A stretch of 24,159 nt of DNA from Patescibacteria group bacterium UBA1370 (lineage in GTDB: Bacteria; Patescibacteriota; Microgenomatia; UBA1400; PJMF01). Of the stretch, positions 6,988 through 14,821 are shown in pieces; position 1 is the first letter of the stretch; every line of letters starts with the position of its first letter. The stretch covers positions 1 through 24,159 of the forward strand of contig DBRK01000001.1 of NCBI GenBank assembly GCA_002306315.1, given 5' to 3'. A model generated the notes under the pieces. The model saw only the letters and a program-made list of their open reading frames with translations, was not told where the DNA came from and made no database searches. The translations under genes and the position numbers were made by a program.

Positions 6988-8247
6988 ATGAATCAAAAAC
7001 TGATCAAAGCGCCTGCCTCCAGTTCTGTCCGTGCCGTCAGGAAACCTGGTTTCTGGCAGCGGCGGAAAACCCTTCTCAAAGCCCTCATTGTGGCAGTAGT
7101 TTTTTCTATTAGTCTTGTTTCAACCATTTTGTGGTGGAATTTTGAGGTGCCATTGATCTCGCCAGTAAGTTCATTTTCCACTATTTCTTTCCTGCAAAAA
7201 CCAACAACTAATAATTCTGACAAGGTCGTTTACGGCTTTTTGCCATACTGGAATATTAAAACCGTCAACCTGCAGCCTGAGCTCACTCATCTGAGTTATT
7301 TTTCACTGACAATTGGTGCTGACGGGTCATTGCTGACTAAAACTGAGGATGGGACAGATCCCGGTTATAACAAGTTGCAATCATCGGAATTCTTGGATAT
7401 CAGCACTCAAGCCAGAGAAAATGGCACCAGAATGGAACTGGTGGTTTCCCAGTTTGAAGAAGACGATATCAGCGCCTTTTTGTCCTCAACTGAAGCCCAG
7501 AAAAAATTTATTTCCAGCCTAGATAACGTTCTCTTGGCATATCCTTTTGGCGGAGTGAATGTCGATATTGAATGCTCTGGCGAAAGTTGCTCTTCCTATC
7601 GGCGCAGTTTGAGTGATTTTATCGCCAACTTGCGCCAGCATTTAGATGACAAATATGACCGGGTGGGCTTATCAATTGACATGTACGCAGGTGCCGCCAA
7701 GAAAGAGCAGATCTGGGATGTGGCCGCCATTGCTCCCAACGTAGATCATATTGTAGTGATGGCTTATGACTTCCACCGTAAAAGCTCACCGCAAGCCGGA
7801 CCGGTGGCGCCGCTTTTTGGCGGTGAGGAACACTGGGACAGCGACATTAGCAGCCATTTAGCTGCATTTCTGAAGGTCGTGCCTTCAGAAAAAATTGTCC
7901 TCGGTGTCCCTTTTTATGGTTATGAGTGGCAAACAGTTTCCCGGGAACCTCAATCGCACACCTACCCTGAGACCGGCGCTACCGCCAGCATTGAGCGAGT
8001 GGCGGAACTGCTGGAACAACGCCAGGAGCTGGCCGTGGAAGAACAATGGAATGAAGCCGCCCTTTCACCTTTCCTTTCCTACACCAAAGATGACCAAACA
8101 TACATGATTTACTATGAAAATTCCCGCTCTATGTCATACAAGCTAGACTTTGTAAACCAGCTCGACCTCGGTGGTGTGGCCATTTGGGCTCTCGGTTATG
8201 AAGGCCGTTCCCGCGAGCTGTGGGACGTAGTTGAACAAAAATTGTAA
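6988..8247 (+). CDS. Membrane-anchored glycoside hydrolase family 18 protein
   Basis: A 419-residue protein with a basic N-terminus, one membrane helix (about 29-50) and an extracytoplasmic GH18 barrel. GH18 enzymes cleave beta-1,4 bonds of GlcNAc-containing polymers by substrate-assisted catalysis. YGFLPYWNI (82-90) starts the barrel. The active-site strand is GGVNVDIE (188-195), with E195 the expected acid and D193 present, but the first Asp of DxxDxDxE is Gly188. MAYDFH, GVPFYGYEW and GGVAIWALGYEG are further strands typical of the bacterial YaaH/SleL-like branch. Sitting between two class A PBPs, it probably trims or remodels peptidoglycan; chitin digestion is less likely. This is inference from context. 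A GAGGA lies directly against the ATG, too close for normal use, but there is no other nearby start. It has its own promoter. Confidence 0.9.
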   Translation: MNQKLIKAPASSSVRAVRKPGFWQRRKTLLKALIVAVVFSISLVSTILWWNFEVPLISPVSSFSTISFLQKPTTNNSDKVVYGFLPYWNIKTVNLQPELTHLSYFSLTIGADGSLLTKTEDGTDPGYNKLQSSEFLDISTQARENGTRMELVVSQFEEDDISAFLSSTEAQKKFISSLDNVLLAYPFGGVNVDIECSGESCSSYRRSLSDFIANLRQHLDDKYDRVGLSIDMYAGAAKKEQIWDVAAIAPNVDHIVVMAYDFHRKSSPQAGPVAPLFGGEEHWDSDISSHLAAFLKVVPSEKIVLGVPFYGYEWQTVSREPQSHTYPETGATASIERVAELLEQRQELAVEEQWNEAALSPFLSYTKDDQTYMIYYENSRSMSYKLDFVNQLDLGGVAIWALGYEGRSRELWDVVEQKL

Positions 8248-8326
8248 TCATCTTTCGGTTATTTTCCTATTTCCGGATGGATTTTCTTAGGTGACTATCA
8301 GTAACTCAATGGTTCATACGGGGTCA

Positions 8327-8355
8327 TTGTGCTGCTTCCTGCCGTGTGCTATTAT
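8327..8355 (+). promoter_or_regulatory. Promoter for the second PBP gene
   Basis: TTGTGC (8327-8332), a 17-base spacer and TATTAT (8350-8355), preceded by TGC, form an extended -10 promoter. The predicted mRNA start is about 8362. This excludes the GTG at 8346 as a start and supports the ATG at 8379. Confidence 0.65.
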
Positions 8356-8378
8356 CCGCCCTAAGAAGCCTGATTTTC

Positions 8379-10832
8379 ATGAAAGTTCAAACCCGGTTGG
8401 ACACAAGCAAAACCATCCCGCTTGCAAGCGCCAAACAACACCTGTTGCAGGTGGCGGTTCTCCAATACAAATCACTGACTGTTAAACCTAGTAGAAAACC
8501 TGCAAGCAAGCACTTAAAATTTGCCAGCTTCCGTCGCCCTCACTTTGGGGTGAAGATCCCAAAAATTTACCGTCCGCAACTTATCCGCCGCCGGCGCCGA
8601 CCAGGCTGGCCGCGTCGGTTGCAGCCCCGGCTGCTAAAAGCTCCCGGCCAAATTGCCCGCAAATTAAAAAAGACAATAGCCTACCAGTTGTTGCTTAACT
8701 ATTTCTTGTCTTTTTTCTACACTCTGCAATCCTCTCCCAGTCATGTGGTGAGTGCTTTGCTCATGAGCATCGGTATCTTGGCGGGATACGGCATTATATA
8801 CGACCAAATTTTCAAAGACCTGCCTGATCCGATTATCCTGACCGAGCGCCAACCCGAAGTTTCTTCACGGATACTTTCCAAGGATGGCGAAGTGCTGTTC
8901 CGGATTTATGACAACGAAAACCGGACCATCATCCCGCTCAGCGAGATGCCGCCTGAAGTTATCTTTTCTACCATCGCTATCGAGGACAAAGATTTTTTCA
9001 AACATAGCGGTTTTTCCATCTCCGGCATCATCAGGGCGGCTGTTGCCAACACCAAAGGTGAAAAAATTCAAGGCGGCTCAACTATCACTCAGCAACTAGT
9101 CAAAAATCGGCTGTTGTCTACGGAGCGTACCTGGACCAGAAAAATCCGCGAGCTGATTTTATCCATCATGGTTGAAGACAAGTACACCAAAGAACAAATT
9201 CTGGAAATGTATCTCAATCAAGTGGCTTACGGCGGTTCAACTTATGGAATTGAAGAAGCTGCTCAAAGGTATTTTGGCAAAAGTGCCCGCGAGCTCAATC
9301 TGGCCGAGGCTTCACTTCTAGCCGGTTTGCCCAAAGCCCCCAGCGTCTATTCGCCTTTTGGCGCCAATCCCGAACTGGCTTTCCTCCGTCAGGAAGAAGT
9401 CTTGCGGCGGATGCAGGAAGACGGCTACATCAGCTCTGAACAAGCTGAGGCGGCAATTAACCACCCGCTCAAACTGCAGCGCGATGTCATTGATATCAAG
9501 GCTCCTCATTTTGTCATGTACGTCCGCAAGCTGTTGGCAGATATGTTTGGCGAAGAAATGCTTCAACACGGCGGTTTGATAGTCCGGACAACCCTGGACC
9601 TACCGCTGCAGGAACGCTCCCAAGAAATTGTCACGCAAGAAGTAGATAAACTCGCTCAGCTCAAAGTCACCAATGGCGCCGCTCTGATCACCAACCCTAA
9701 AACGGGTGAAGTACTAGCCATGGTTGGCAGCCGCGATTACTTTGACTTTGAACACGACGGCCAAGTCAATGTTGCCCTGCGCCCCCGCCAGCCGGGCTCT
9801 TCAATCAAACCGCTCACTTATGCCTTAGCCATAGAAAAAGGCGCAACACCACTGACGGTTATTGAGGACTCACCGGTCACTTACCAAGTTGCCGGCTCAC
9901 CCCCCTACAGCCCCAAAAATTACGATGGCACTTATCACGGCCGGGTAACTCTCAGGGAAGCGCTGGCATCTTCTTACAACGTGCCCGCAGTAAAAATGCT
10001 GGCGGGTATTGGCGTCAGCACTATGCTAGACCGAGGCGCTGAAATGGGAATTACCACCTGGGGAGACCGCAGCCGGTTTGGTTTGTCGTTGACTCTGGGT
10101 GGTGGCGAAGTTTTAATGACCGATATGGCCGCCTTGTATGGAGTTCTGGCCAATGGCGGCAACAAGGTGCCGCTGGACCCAATTTTGGAGGTCACTGACT
10201 ACAAAGGCGAGGTTCTGTACCGCAACGAGTGTGCCTTGGACGGCATCAACTGCGTCGAAGCTCAAGTTCTTGATCCCAGCACCGCATACACCATCACCCA
10301 TATCTTGTCAGACAATAACGCCCGAACTCCAGCCTTTGGGCCATTTTCTACCCTTTATATTCCCAACCAGGAAGTAGCAGTCAAAACCGGCACTACCAAT
10401 AACCTCAGGGACAACTGGACCATTGGCTATACCACTGATCGAGTGGTAGCTGTCTGGGTAGGCAACAATGACAACACGCCCATGAGCTATGTGGCTTCCG
10501 GCATCACCGGAGCTTCGCCTATCTGGAACTCGCTGATGCGCTTGCAGCTTAATAACCAAAACCCCCATGTTTTCCCTGTGCCTGATACTGTGACCATTGC
10601 CAGTGTTTGTTTTGGACCGGAGGGTATCAATTGCGGCGAGTGCACCAGCCGAAGAAAAGAGGTTTTTGCCAAGGATAAGATCCCATCACGAGCATGTTTG
10701 TCACCAACAGCGCAAGGACAGGAAGAAGCTACTAGGTCTGGACAGCCGCAAAATCGCATACCTGCACCAAGAGAGGCTGGCCAACAACCCAACCGAGACC
10801 GGTTGACGCCGGCAGCGCAGACCGGATTTTAA
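8379..10832 (+). CDS. Class A penicillin-binding protein (glycosyltransferase/transpeptidase), copy 2
   Basis: A second bifunctional peptidoglycan synthase, 817 residues from the chosen ATG. It differs from copy 1 in a longer, very basic N-terminus (about 120 residues, with RRRRR near 70-74) before its membrane helix at about 121-143. GT51 motifs: EDKDFFKHSG (from E202), GGSTITQQ (from G232), EQILEMYLN. Transpeptidase motifs: SSIK (S474, K477), SYN (532-534), KTG (669-671). The core is closely similar to copy 1, including long shared runs around AGLPKAPS and SLTLGGGEV, so the two look like paralogues from a tandem duplication. The Cys-containing tail (CFGPEGINCGECTSRR) parallels copy 1. The last ~45 residues are Gln/Pro/Arg-rich and may be affected by a frameshift. 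A GTG 11 codons upstream is in frame but lies within the promoter. Confidence 0.94.
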   Translation: MKVQTRLDTSKTIPLASAKQHLLQVAVLQYKSLTVKPSRKPASKHLKFASFRRPHFGVKIPKIYRPQLIRRRRRPGWPRRLQPRLLKAPGQIARKLKKTIAYQLLLNYFLSFFYTLQSSPSHVVSALLMSIGILAGYGIIYDQIFKDLPDPIILTERQPEVSSRILSKDGEVLFRIYDNENRTIIPLSEMPPEVIFSTIAIEDKDFFKHSGFSISGIIRAAVANTKGEKIQGGSTITQQLVKNRLLSTERTWTRKIRELILSIMVEDKYTKEQILEMYLNQVAYGGSTYGIEEAAQRYFGKSARELNLAEASLLAGLPKAPSVYSPFGANPELAFLRQEEVLRRMQEDGYISSEQAEAAINHPLKLQRDVIDIKAPHFVMYVRKLLADMFGEEMLQHGGLIVRTTLDLPLQERSQEIVTQEVDKLAQLKVTNGAALITNPKTGEVLAMVGSRDYFDFEHDGQVNVALRPRQPGSSIKPLTYALAIEKGATPLTVIEDSPVTYQVAGSPPYSPKNYDGTYHGRVTLREALASSYNVPAVKMLAGIGVSTMLDRGAEMGITTWGDRSRFGLSLTLGGGEVLMTDMAALYGVLANGGNKVPLDPILEVTDYKGEVLYRNECALDGINCVEAQVLDPSTAYTITHILSDNNARTPAFGPFSTLYIPNQEVAVKTGTTNNLRDNWTIGYTTDRVVAVWVGNNDNTPMSYVASGITGASPIWNSLMRLQLNNQNPHVFPVPDTVTIASVCFGPEGINCGECTSRRKEVFAKDKIPSRACLSPTAQGQEEATRSGQPQNRIPAPREAGQQPNRDRLTPAAQTGF

Positions 10833-10846
10833 GTAGATTGAAAAAT

Positions 10847-11068
10847 TCACCGGTTTAAAATCATCACCAGCGCCGAAACCAATAACGTCAACAATAACAA
10901 AATCGGCGCCACCAGTTTTTCCAAAAACACCCGCTTCTGCTTGCGGATTTTCTCAAGCTCCCGCTCCTGGCGTTTGCGGCGGCGCTCTTCTTTGGCGGCC
11001 TCGATTTCATCCGCAGTTTTACGGCGGCGCTTTAACTCTTCGGAAATTTCCTCAATGTTTGTGAACAT
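10847..11068 (-). CDS. Small tail-anchored coiled-coil protein
   Basis: A 73-residue protein. Residues ~5-50 are highly charged and helical (EELKRRRKTADEIEAAKEERRRKRQERELEKIRKQKR), very likely a coiled coil. A single C-terminal membrane helix follows (about 52-70, APILLLLTLLVSALVMIL), ending in NR. The charged part should face the cytoplasm. The start overlaps the end of cmk by 17 bases, so it is the last gene of a LiaI-like/cmk/coiled-coil operon and probably translationally coupled. No family is recognised and no function can be given. It is convergent with the second PBP gene, with only 14 bases between the stops. Confidence 0.6.
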   Translation of the reverse strand: MFTNIEEISEELKRRRKTADEIEAAKEERRRKRQERELEKIRKQKRVFLEKLVAPILLLLTLLVSALVMILNR

Positions 11069-11759
11069 TCTGTTGCATGACTTTTACTTTGGCTACGATT
11101 AAATTGACAACCTGGTCGATAGACAAGTCGCTGGTATCAACCACCCAGGCACCATCCACGATTTTCAGCGGGTCATGTGTCCGGCCCATATCCTGTTCAT
11201 CACGCAGTAGAAGTTCTTTATAAACTTCATCAAAGCCAACATCAGAACCCCGAGTCTGCAACTGCAAGTGGCGGCGTTTTGCCCGGACAACTTCACCGGC
11301 GGTTAGGTAGATTTTCACATCTGCATCCGGGAGGACGCGGTAAGTGATGTCGCGACCTTCCATAACCACGTTGGTTTTAGCGGCTATTTGCTGCTGCTTT
11401 TTAACCAATTCTTCCCGCACTTTTTTTAGCATGGCTACTTTGGAAGCGCCACTGCCTACTGCCTCCGTGCGAATTTTCCAGGAGACATCTTCACCATTCA
11501 GAAGCACGGTGGTCTGCCGGCCGTCCCGCTCATCATCATTGGGATTGCGCATCTCGATGCTGCTATCTTTGATGAGTTCCACTAGTTTTGCTTCATCATC
11601 AAGATCAATACTGTTTTGCAAAGCCAAGTAAGCCGTCACCCGGTACATGGCGCCAGTATCTACATAAAGGAACCCCAGCCGCTCGGCTACTAAACGGGAA
11701 ACCGTCCCTTTGCCAGCTGCTACCGGGCCGTCGATGGCAATTTGAAAATGGTCTGACAT
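11052..11759 (-). CDS. cmk: Cytidylate kinase (bacterial type)
   Basis: Transfers a phosphate from ATP to CMP or dCMP in pyrimidine nucleotide supply; cytoplasmic. The 235-residue product has normal length for bacterial Cmk. It has the P-loop GPVAAGKGT (11-19, Lys17), VDTGAMYR (33-40) in the CMP-binding region, the insert region around RTEAVGSGASKVA, MEGRDITYRVLPDADVKIYLTA (the conserved GRD and following strand), and the LLLRDEQDMGRTHDPL lid and base-recognition segment. The ATG at 11759 lies one base after the stop of the LiaI-like gene, with no strong Shine-Dalgarno, so translation is probably coupled. It is the second CMP-kinase-family gene in the window; this one has all the expected residues and is the likely housekeeping enzyme. 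Confidence 0.95.
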   Translation of the reverse strand: MSDHFQIAIDGPVAAGKGTVSRLVAERLGFLYVDTGAMYRVTAYLALQNSIDLDDEAKLVELIKDSSIEMRNPNDDERDGRQTTVLLNGEDVSWKIRTEAVGSGASKVAMLKKVREELVKKQQQIAAKTNVVMEGRDITYRVLPDADVKIYLTAGEVVRAKRRHLQLQTRGSDVGFDEVYKELLLRDEQDMGRTHDPLKIVDGAWVVDTSDLSIDQVVNLIVAKVKVMQQNVHKH

Positions 11760-11760
11760 C

Positions 11761-12009
11761 TTACTTTTTCCGGGAAACCTTACGCTTGGCGGTTTTTTTG
11801 GCTGCCTTAGGTTTGGCCTTTCTGCTCAATTTTGAGGGATCTACCAACCATTCGTCCCGGTCGGAGGTCAGCAAGCCCCCCAACCCGACAATAATTAAAA
11901 TTAAAGGCCAGAGGTTATAAAACTCGGTGGGCAGCATCCGCAGCTGCGCGGCCAAGATTATTAACCCCATAACCACCATGGCTGCTGGCCAGAAAACTTT
12001 CTTTGGCAT
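11761..12009 (-). CDS. LiaI/LiaF-like small membrane protein with Lys-rich tail
   Basis: An 82-residue protein with two membrane helices (about 6-25 and 32-49) joined by a short turn. The motif LWPLILIIVGLGGLL is typical of the LiaI/LiaF transmembrane domain (DUF5668-like). A basic C-terminal tail follows (SRKAKPKAAKKTAKRKVSRKK), probably cytoplasmic and able to bind nucleic acid or acidic lipids. I chose the ATG at 12009 because GGAG lies five bases upstream. A GTG two codons earlier overlaps that site. It is first in the operon with cmk, and a good promoter lies about 65 bases upstream. In Firmicutes, related domains belong to envelope-stress systems, but no such partner is nearby, so the role is unknown. 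Confidence 0.65.
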   Translation of the reverse strand: MPKKVFWPAAMVVMGLIILAAQLRMLPTEFYNLWPLILIIVGLGGLLTSDRDEWLVDPSKLSRKAKPKAAKKTAKRKVSRKK

Positions 12010-12074
12010 ATTCACTCCTTTTATTAGCCGTTTTGCTAACCGGCAACAATTACTTACTTAATTTCCTTGTCCTA

Positions 12075-12103
12075 AGTATAAAAGGAAACACGACCGTGGT
12101 TAA
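12075..12103 (-). promoter_or_regulatory. Promoter for the LiaI-like/cmk operon
   Basis: On the minus strand TTAACC (12103-12098), a 17-base spacer and TATACT (12080-12075) give an mRNA start near 12068. This leaves a ~58-base leader ending in a GGAG Shine-Dalgarno. Confidence 0.65.
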
Positions 12104-12121
12104 GAGGTAGATAGTAAATTG

Positions 12122-12565
12122 CTATCGGCGGTATTTCATTTCCCGGGCCAAGTCGCGCTCGAGATCGCGCTTTTTGAGCTTTGCCCGCTTTTCGTGCTGC
12201 TTGAGACCGCGGCCAACGCCCACCTCCAGTTTAATGTGTCGACCAACTAGATTAATCGCCAGGGGAACAAGGGTTCTGCCTTTCTGTTCCAGGTGACTCT
12301 GCAGCTGCTCAATCTCCCGGCGGTTGAGGAGCAGCTTGCGGGTGCGCTTGGGTTCATATTCCCTGTTGTCGGCAAAGTCATAGGGATTGATTTGGGCGTT
12401 CAGCAAAAAAGCCTCATTGCCGATGATTTTTACATAACTGCCGGATAAACTGCCTTTTTTAGCACGCAAACTCTTCACCTCCGGGCCAGTCAGCACCATA
12501 CCCGCGGTGTAGGTTTTGTCGATAGCATACTCGCTCCGGGCTTTCCGGTTGGCAATTAACAACAT
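12122..12565 (-). CDS. smpB: SsrA-binding protein SmpB
   Basis: SmpB binds tmRNA and brings it to stalled ribosomes for trans-translation. The 147-residue product begins MLLIANRKARSEYAI, matching the family's N-RKA-xxY opening. It continues with GMVLTGPEVKSLRAKKGSLSGSYV (the conserved EVKSLR..K core), NPYDFADNREYEPKRTRKLLL (the conserved YEP-R-RKLLL helix) and GVGRGLKQHEKRAKLKKRDLERDLAR (the basic C-terminal tail that enters the decoding centre). The frame can extend 10 codons upstream to an ATG at 12595, but the TATAAT of a strong promoter lies inside that extension, and the conserved opening fits the ATG at 12565. The mRNA then starts at or next to the ATG (leaderless). The tmRNA gene is not in the window. 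Confidence 0.95.
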   Translation of the reverse strand: MLLIANRKARSEYAIDKTYTAGMVLTGPEVKSLRAKKGSLSGSYVKIIGNEAFLLNAQINPYDFADNREYEPKRTRKLLLNRREIEQLQSHLEQKGRTLVPLAINLVGRHIKLEVGVGRGLKQHEKRAKLKKRDLERDLAREMKYRR

Positions 12566-12571
12566 ATTGCC

Positions 12572-12580
12572 ATTATACCA
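12572..12580 (-). promoter_or_regulatory. Extended -10 promoter placed for leaderless smpB mRNA
   Basis: TGGTATAAT (12580-12572 on the minus strand) is a perfect extended -10. Only six bases separate it from the smpB ATG, so transcription should start at the A of ATG. There is no Shine-Dalgarno and no good -35. Confidence 0.75.
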
Positions 12581-12609
12581 GGCAAAACCACCCATGATGA
12601 CGGAATGTT

Positions 12610-14715
12610 TTACAGGGAAATTTCAAAAATTATTGAACCGCTGACTGCAAAAGCCTTGTTCATGCCCTCATCAACAAACACACTGCCGGCAGAAGCCAGC
12701 GATCCGCTCTTTACTTCACGAATAAAATCTCCGTTTTTAGACAGGATAACTAACCGGCTGCGTTCCGGCTCCAACACATAGAGATGTTCTTGATTTTCAT
12801 CTGTAGCTAGATAAAGTCTGGTTGAAAAAGGTTCTGGCAATCCTTTAATTGCAAACTCTGCTGGCCGGCCGGATGCAAAGCGATGAATCTGGCCGTCATT
12901 GGTGCCAATCCAAATCTCACCGTCGATTGCCCAACTGCTGATTTGTTGATAATCCAACCCCAGCGCCGCTTGCATCCATCCGATCGGATCAGAGAAACCG
13001 TTGTCAGTTGACGCATAACGGTAAATATTGCGTTTAGCCGGATTCAGTGCGTAAACAAAACGATCGTACGCACCCAGGAGCTGCGCATCGCGATTGGAAT
13101 CGCCCTCTGCGATGAGTTCAGTAGTGTCGCCTCTGCCCAGAGGCACACTGCGGATGCCATTGGCCAAAACCAGAATGTCACTTTCCCGTACCTTCAGCGA
13201 GCGGGGATTGTCTAGTTGCTGTAAGTCCACCAGAGTCGGCTGTTTTTGGGCTAAGTTTAGAATTATCAGCTGTTTTTGCTCCACATCCAAAGCCGCCATC
13301 ATCCCATTGCCGGCACCAGCTACAGTCGTCAGAAAATCTGCATCGACCAAACGCATATCATAATAAATCGGCAGCTCAGATAATTCCTCCCGGCCGGATA
13401 TTGCTGTGTGCAAAGCCCGGGCTTCCTCCAGTTGTTTGGAAATTGCCGCTGCCCGCAGGCTATTTCCGGCTGTTTTTTCTTGTTCATGCAACACTTCCAG
13501 CTGAGATATCACCTGGGCTACCGCATCCCGGGCAGCTACAGGATTGTCATTAACTTGGACTTGAGCATTGGCCAATATTTCTGCAAAGGGTTGGAGTTCG
13601 GTTTCGATTAATGCCCGCTGGCGGTTTTGGTAGTTGCGATAAGCAAAAACCCCGCCTGCCAAGACCAAAAGCAAAACCAATAAAAATAATCCAATTTTCA
13701 ACCTTTTTTTTAACGGAGAGGTGCCGATATACACGCTCTTGCTGCCGAGATTCCGGCTCAGAGCTGTTGCCATTGACCGCGGATGCAAATCAGCCGGCCT
13801 GATTGAGATCAATCGTTGCCACACAAACCGCATGAGGCGATATAGCTGGCGACCAAGAACTTTTATCAGCCGCCAAAGTAAAAAAGCGAATTTTTTCAGT
13901 AATGATAACCCTTTTTTCACCAGCGGATTTTGCTCTTTGGGCGGCTCCACTTGCTTATCCAGGCCGAGTTCGGTAAGTACCTCCGGACTGGGTGGAGCAA
14001 TGTTTTCCGGCGCTACCGGCGGGGTTTCCACCTCTGGCTGCGTTGGCTCTGCGCTTTCTACCTGAGCACTCTCAACCGTCTTATCCCCGTCTAGCTCGAT
14101 ATCAGCTTCAAAGAAAACGCTGTCCTCTTTTTCCTCTACCGGCAAACGTTCGCCGGAAACAACAAAAGCCATAGCAGAAAGTGAGGAATCAGCTTGACCA
14201 TGGACGCCGGGAACTATGGAAGTAATGATAGTATCGGTATCAAAGCCGGTTTTGAACTTCAACTCGATTTCGGACAAAAACTTGCTGGCCGGCAAGGTTG
14301 TCAAAACCACTGTGTCTTCAGGAAAGTGTTTGCCGATGACTAGTTTTAACTCACTCGGACAATGCAGGATGGTGCCTATTTTGCCTTCTCGCCTGAGAAA
14401 AACACTGCCGCCGTAAGCAGCATAAGCGCTTTCGCTGCCAATAAAAATTCCGGCCGCCATATACAATCGGTTATCGCTATACTCCTGGAAGCGGTCTATT
14501 AGTTTTTCAAAAAATTCGTAAGCATTTTCAAAAGATGTGGGGGTGAACTGGGCGATTTCTTCCGAAATATCCCTTCCCAAGTTTCCCGCCTGACTGCCTT
14601 CCACTGCAAAAGCGCAGATGAGGCGGTTGGGAGAGGTGTGAGCATTCTCCGCCACTTGAGACCAACCGTTAACTTGGGGCAAGCCTACAACAGGAGTGAC
14701 ATGCAGGTAGGTCAT
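12610..14715 (-). CDS. PP2C-like / transmembrane / coiled-coil / beta-propeller protein
   Basis: A 701-residue protein of composite layout. Residues 1-190 resemble a PP2C (PPM)-type phosphatase fold (LICAFAVEG, MAAGIFIGSESAYAAYGGSVFLRREGKIG, VVLTT, SLSAMAFVVSG), but the metal-binding Asp motifs of active enzymes, such as DGxG, are absent, so it is likely inactive. A Glu/Pro-rich linker (about 192-265) and a basic amphipathic region (266-338) follow. A membrane helix (341-359), a helical probable coiled coil (365-435) and a C-terminal beta-rich region with repeated strands (YDRFVYALNPAKRNIYRY, GEIWIGTNDGQIHRFASG, EHLYVLEPERSRLVILSKNGDFIREV) suggest an extracytoplasmic propeller. It could carry a signal across the membrane; this is inference. 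The start at 14715 is supported by a -10 seven bases upstream. Similar proteins are, to my memory, common in Microgenomates. Confidence 0.65.
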   Translation of the reverse strand: MTYLHVTPVVGLPQVNGWSQVAENAHTSPNRLICAFAVEGSQAGNLGRDISEEIAQFTPTSFENAYEFFEKLIDRFQEYSDNRLYMAAGIFIGSESAYAAYGGSVFLRREGKIGTILHCPSELKLVIGKHFPEDTVVLTTLPASKFLSEIELKFKTGFDTDTIITSIVPGVHGQADSSLSAMAFVVSGERLPVEEKEDSVFFEADIELDGDKTVESAQVESAEPTQPEVETPPVAPENIAPPSPEVLTELGLDKQVEPPKEQNPLVKKGLSLLKKFAFLLWRLIKVLGRQLYRLMRFVWQRLISIRPADLHPRSMATALSRNLGSKSVYIGTSPLKKRLKIGLFLLVLLLVLAGGVFAYRNYQNRQRALIETELQPFAEILANAQVQVNDNPVAARDAVAQVISQLEVLHEQEKTAGNSLRAAAISKQLEEARALHTAISGREELSELPIYYDMRLVDADFLTTVAGAGNGMMAALDVEQKQLIILNLAQKQPTLVDLQQLDNPRSLKVRESDILVLANGIRSVPLGRGDTTELIAEGDSNRDAQLLGAYDRFVYALNPAKRNIYRYASTDNGFSDPIGWMQAALGLDYQQISSWAIDGEIWIGTNDGQIHRFASGRPAEFAIKGLPEPFSTRLYLATDENQEHLYVLEPERSRLVILSKNGDFIREVKSGSLASAGSVFVDEGMNKAFAVSGSIIFEISL

Positions 14716-14722
14716 TTATTTG

Positions 14723-14731
14723 ATTTTACCA
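14723..14731 (-). promoter_or_regulatory. Extended -10 promoter placed for leaderless PP2C-like mRNA
   Basis: TGGTAAAAT (14731-14723 on the minus strand) ends seven bases before the ATG at 14715. No Shine-Dalgarno lies between them. Confidence 0.65.
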
Positions 14732-14783
14732 TGTTTCAACCAAAATGCAGGATAAACAACCAGTATGTACCACTTTTAGATAG

Positions 14784-14810
14784 AAAAAGAGGCGTAATTC
14801 GGCCTTTTGT
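14784..14810 (-). terminator. Weak intrinsic terminator after the PH-domain operon
   Basis: On the minus strand AGGC (14805-14802) pairs with GCCT (14793-14790) around an 8-base loop. An A-run precedes it and C-TTTTT follows. It lies just after the stop of the three-helix gene. The stem is short, and the A/T runs can extend it with one bulge. Confidence 0.4.
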
Positions 14811-14821
14811 AACCACCAAAA

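Noticed and set aside
8346..8378. GTG at 8346 as the start of the second PBP
   Set aside because: It overlaps the -10 of the gene's promoter, so it would not be transcribed; the ATG at 8379 fits.
12566..12595. Longer SmpB beginning at the ATG at 12595
   Set aside because: The TATAAT of a strong extended -10 lies inside this stretch, and the family's conserved opening begins just after the ATG at 12565.
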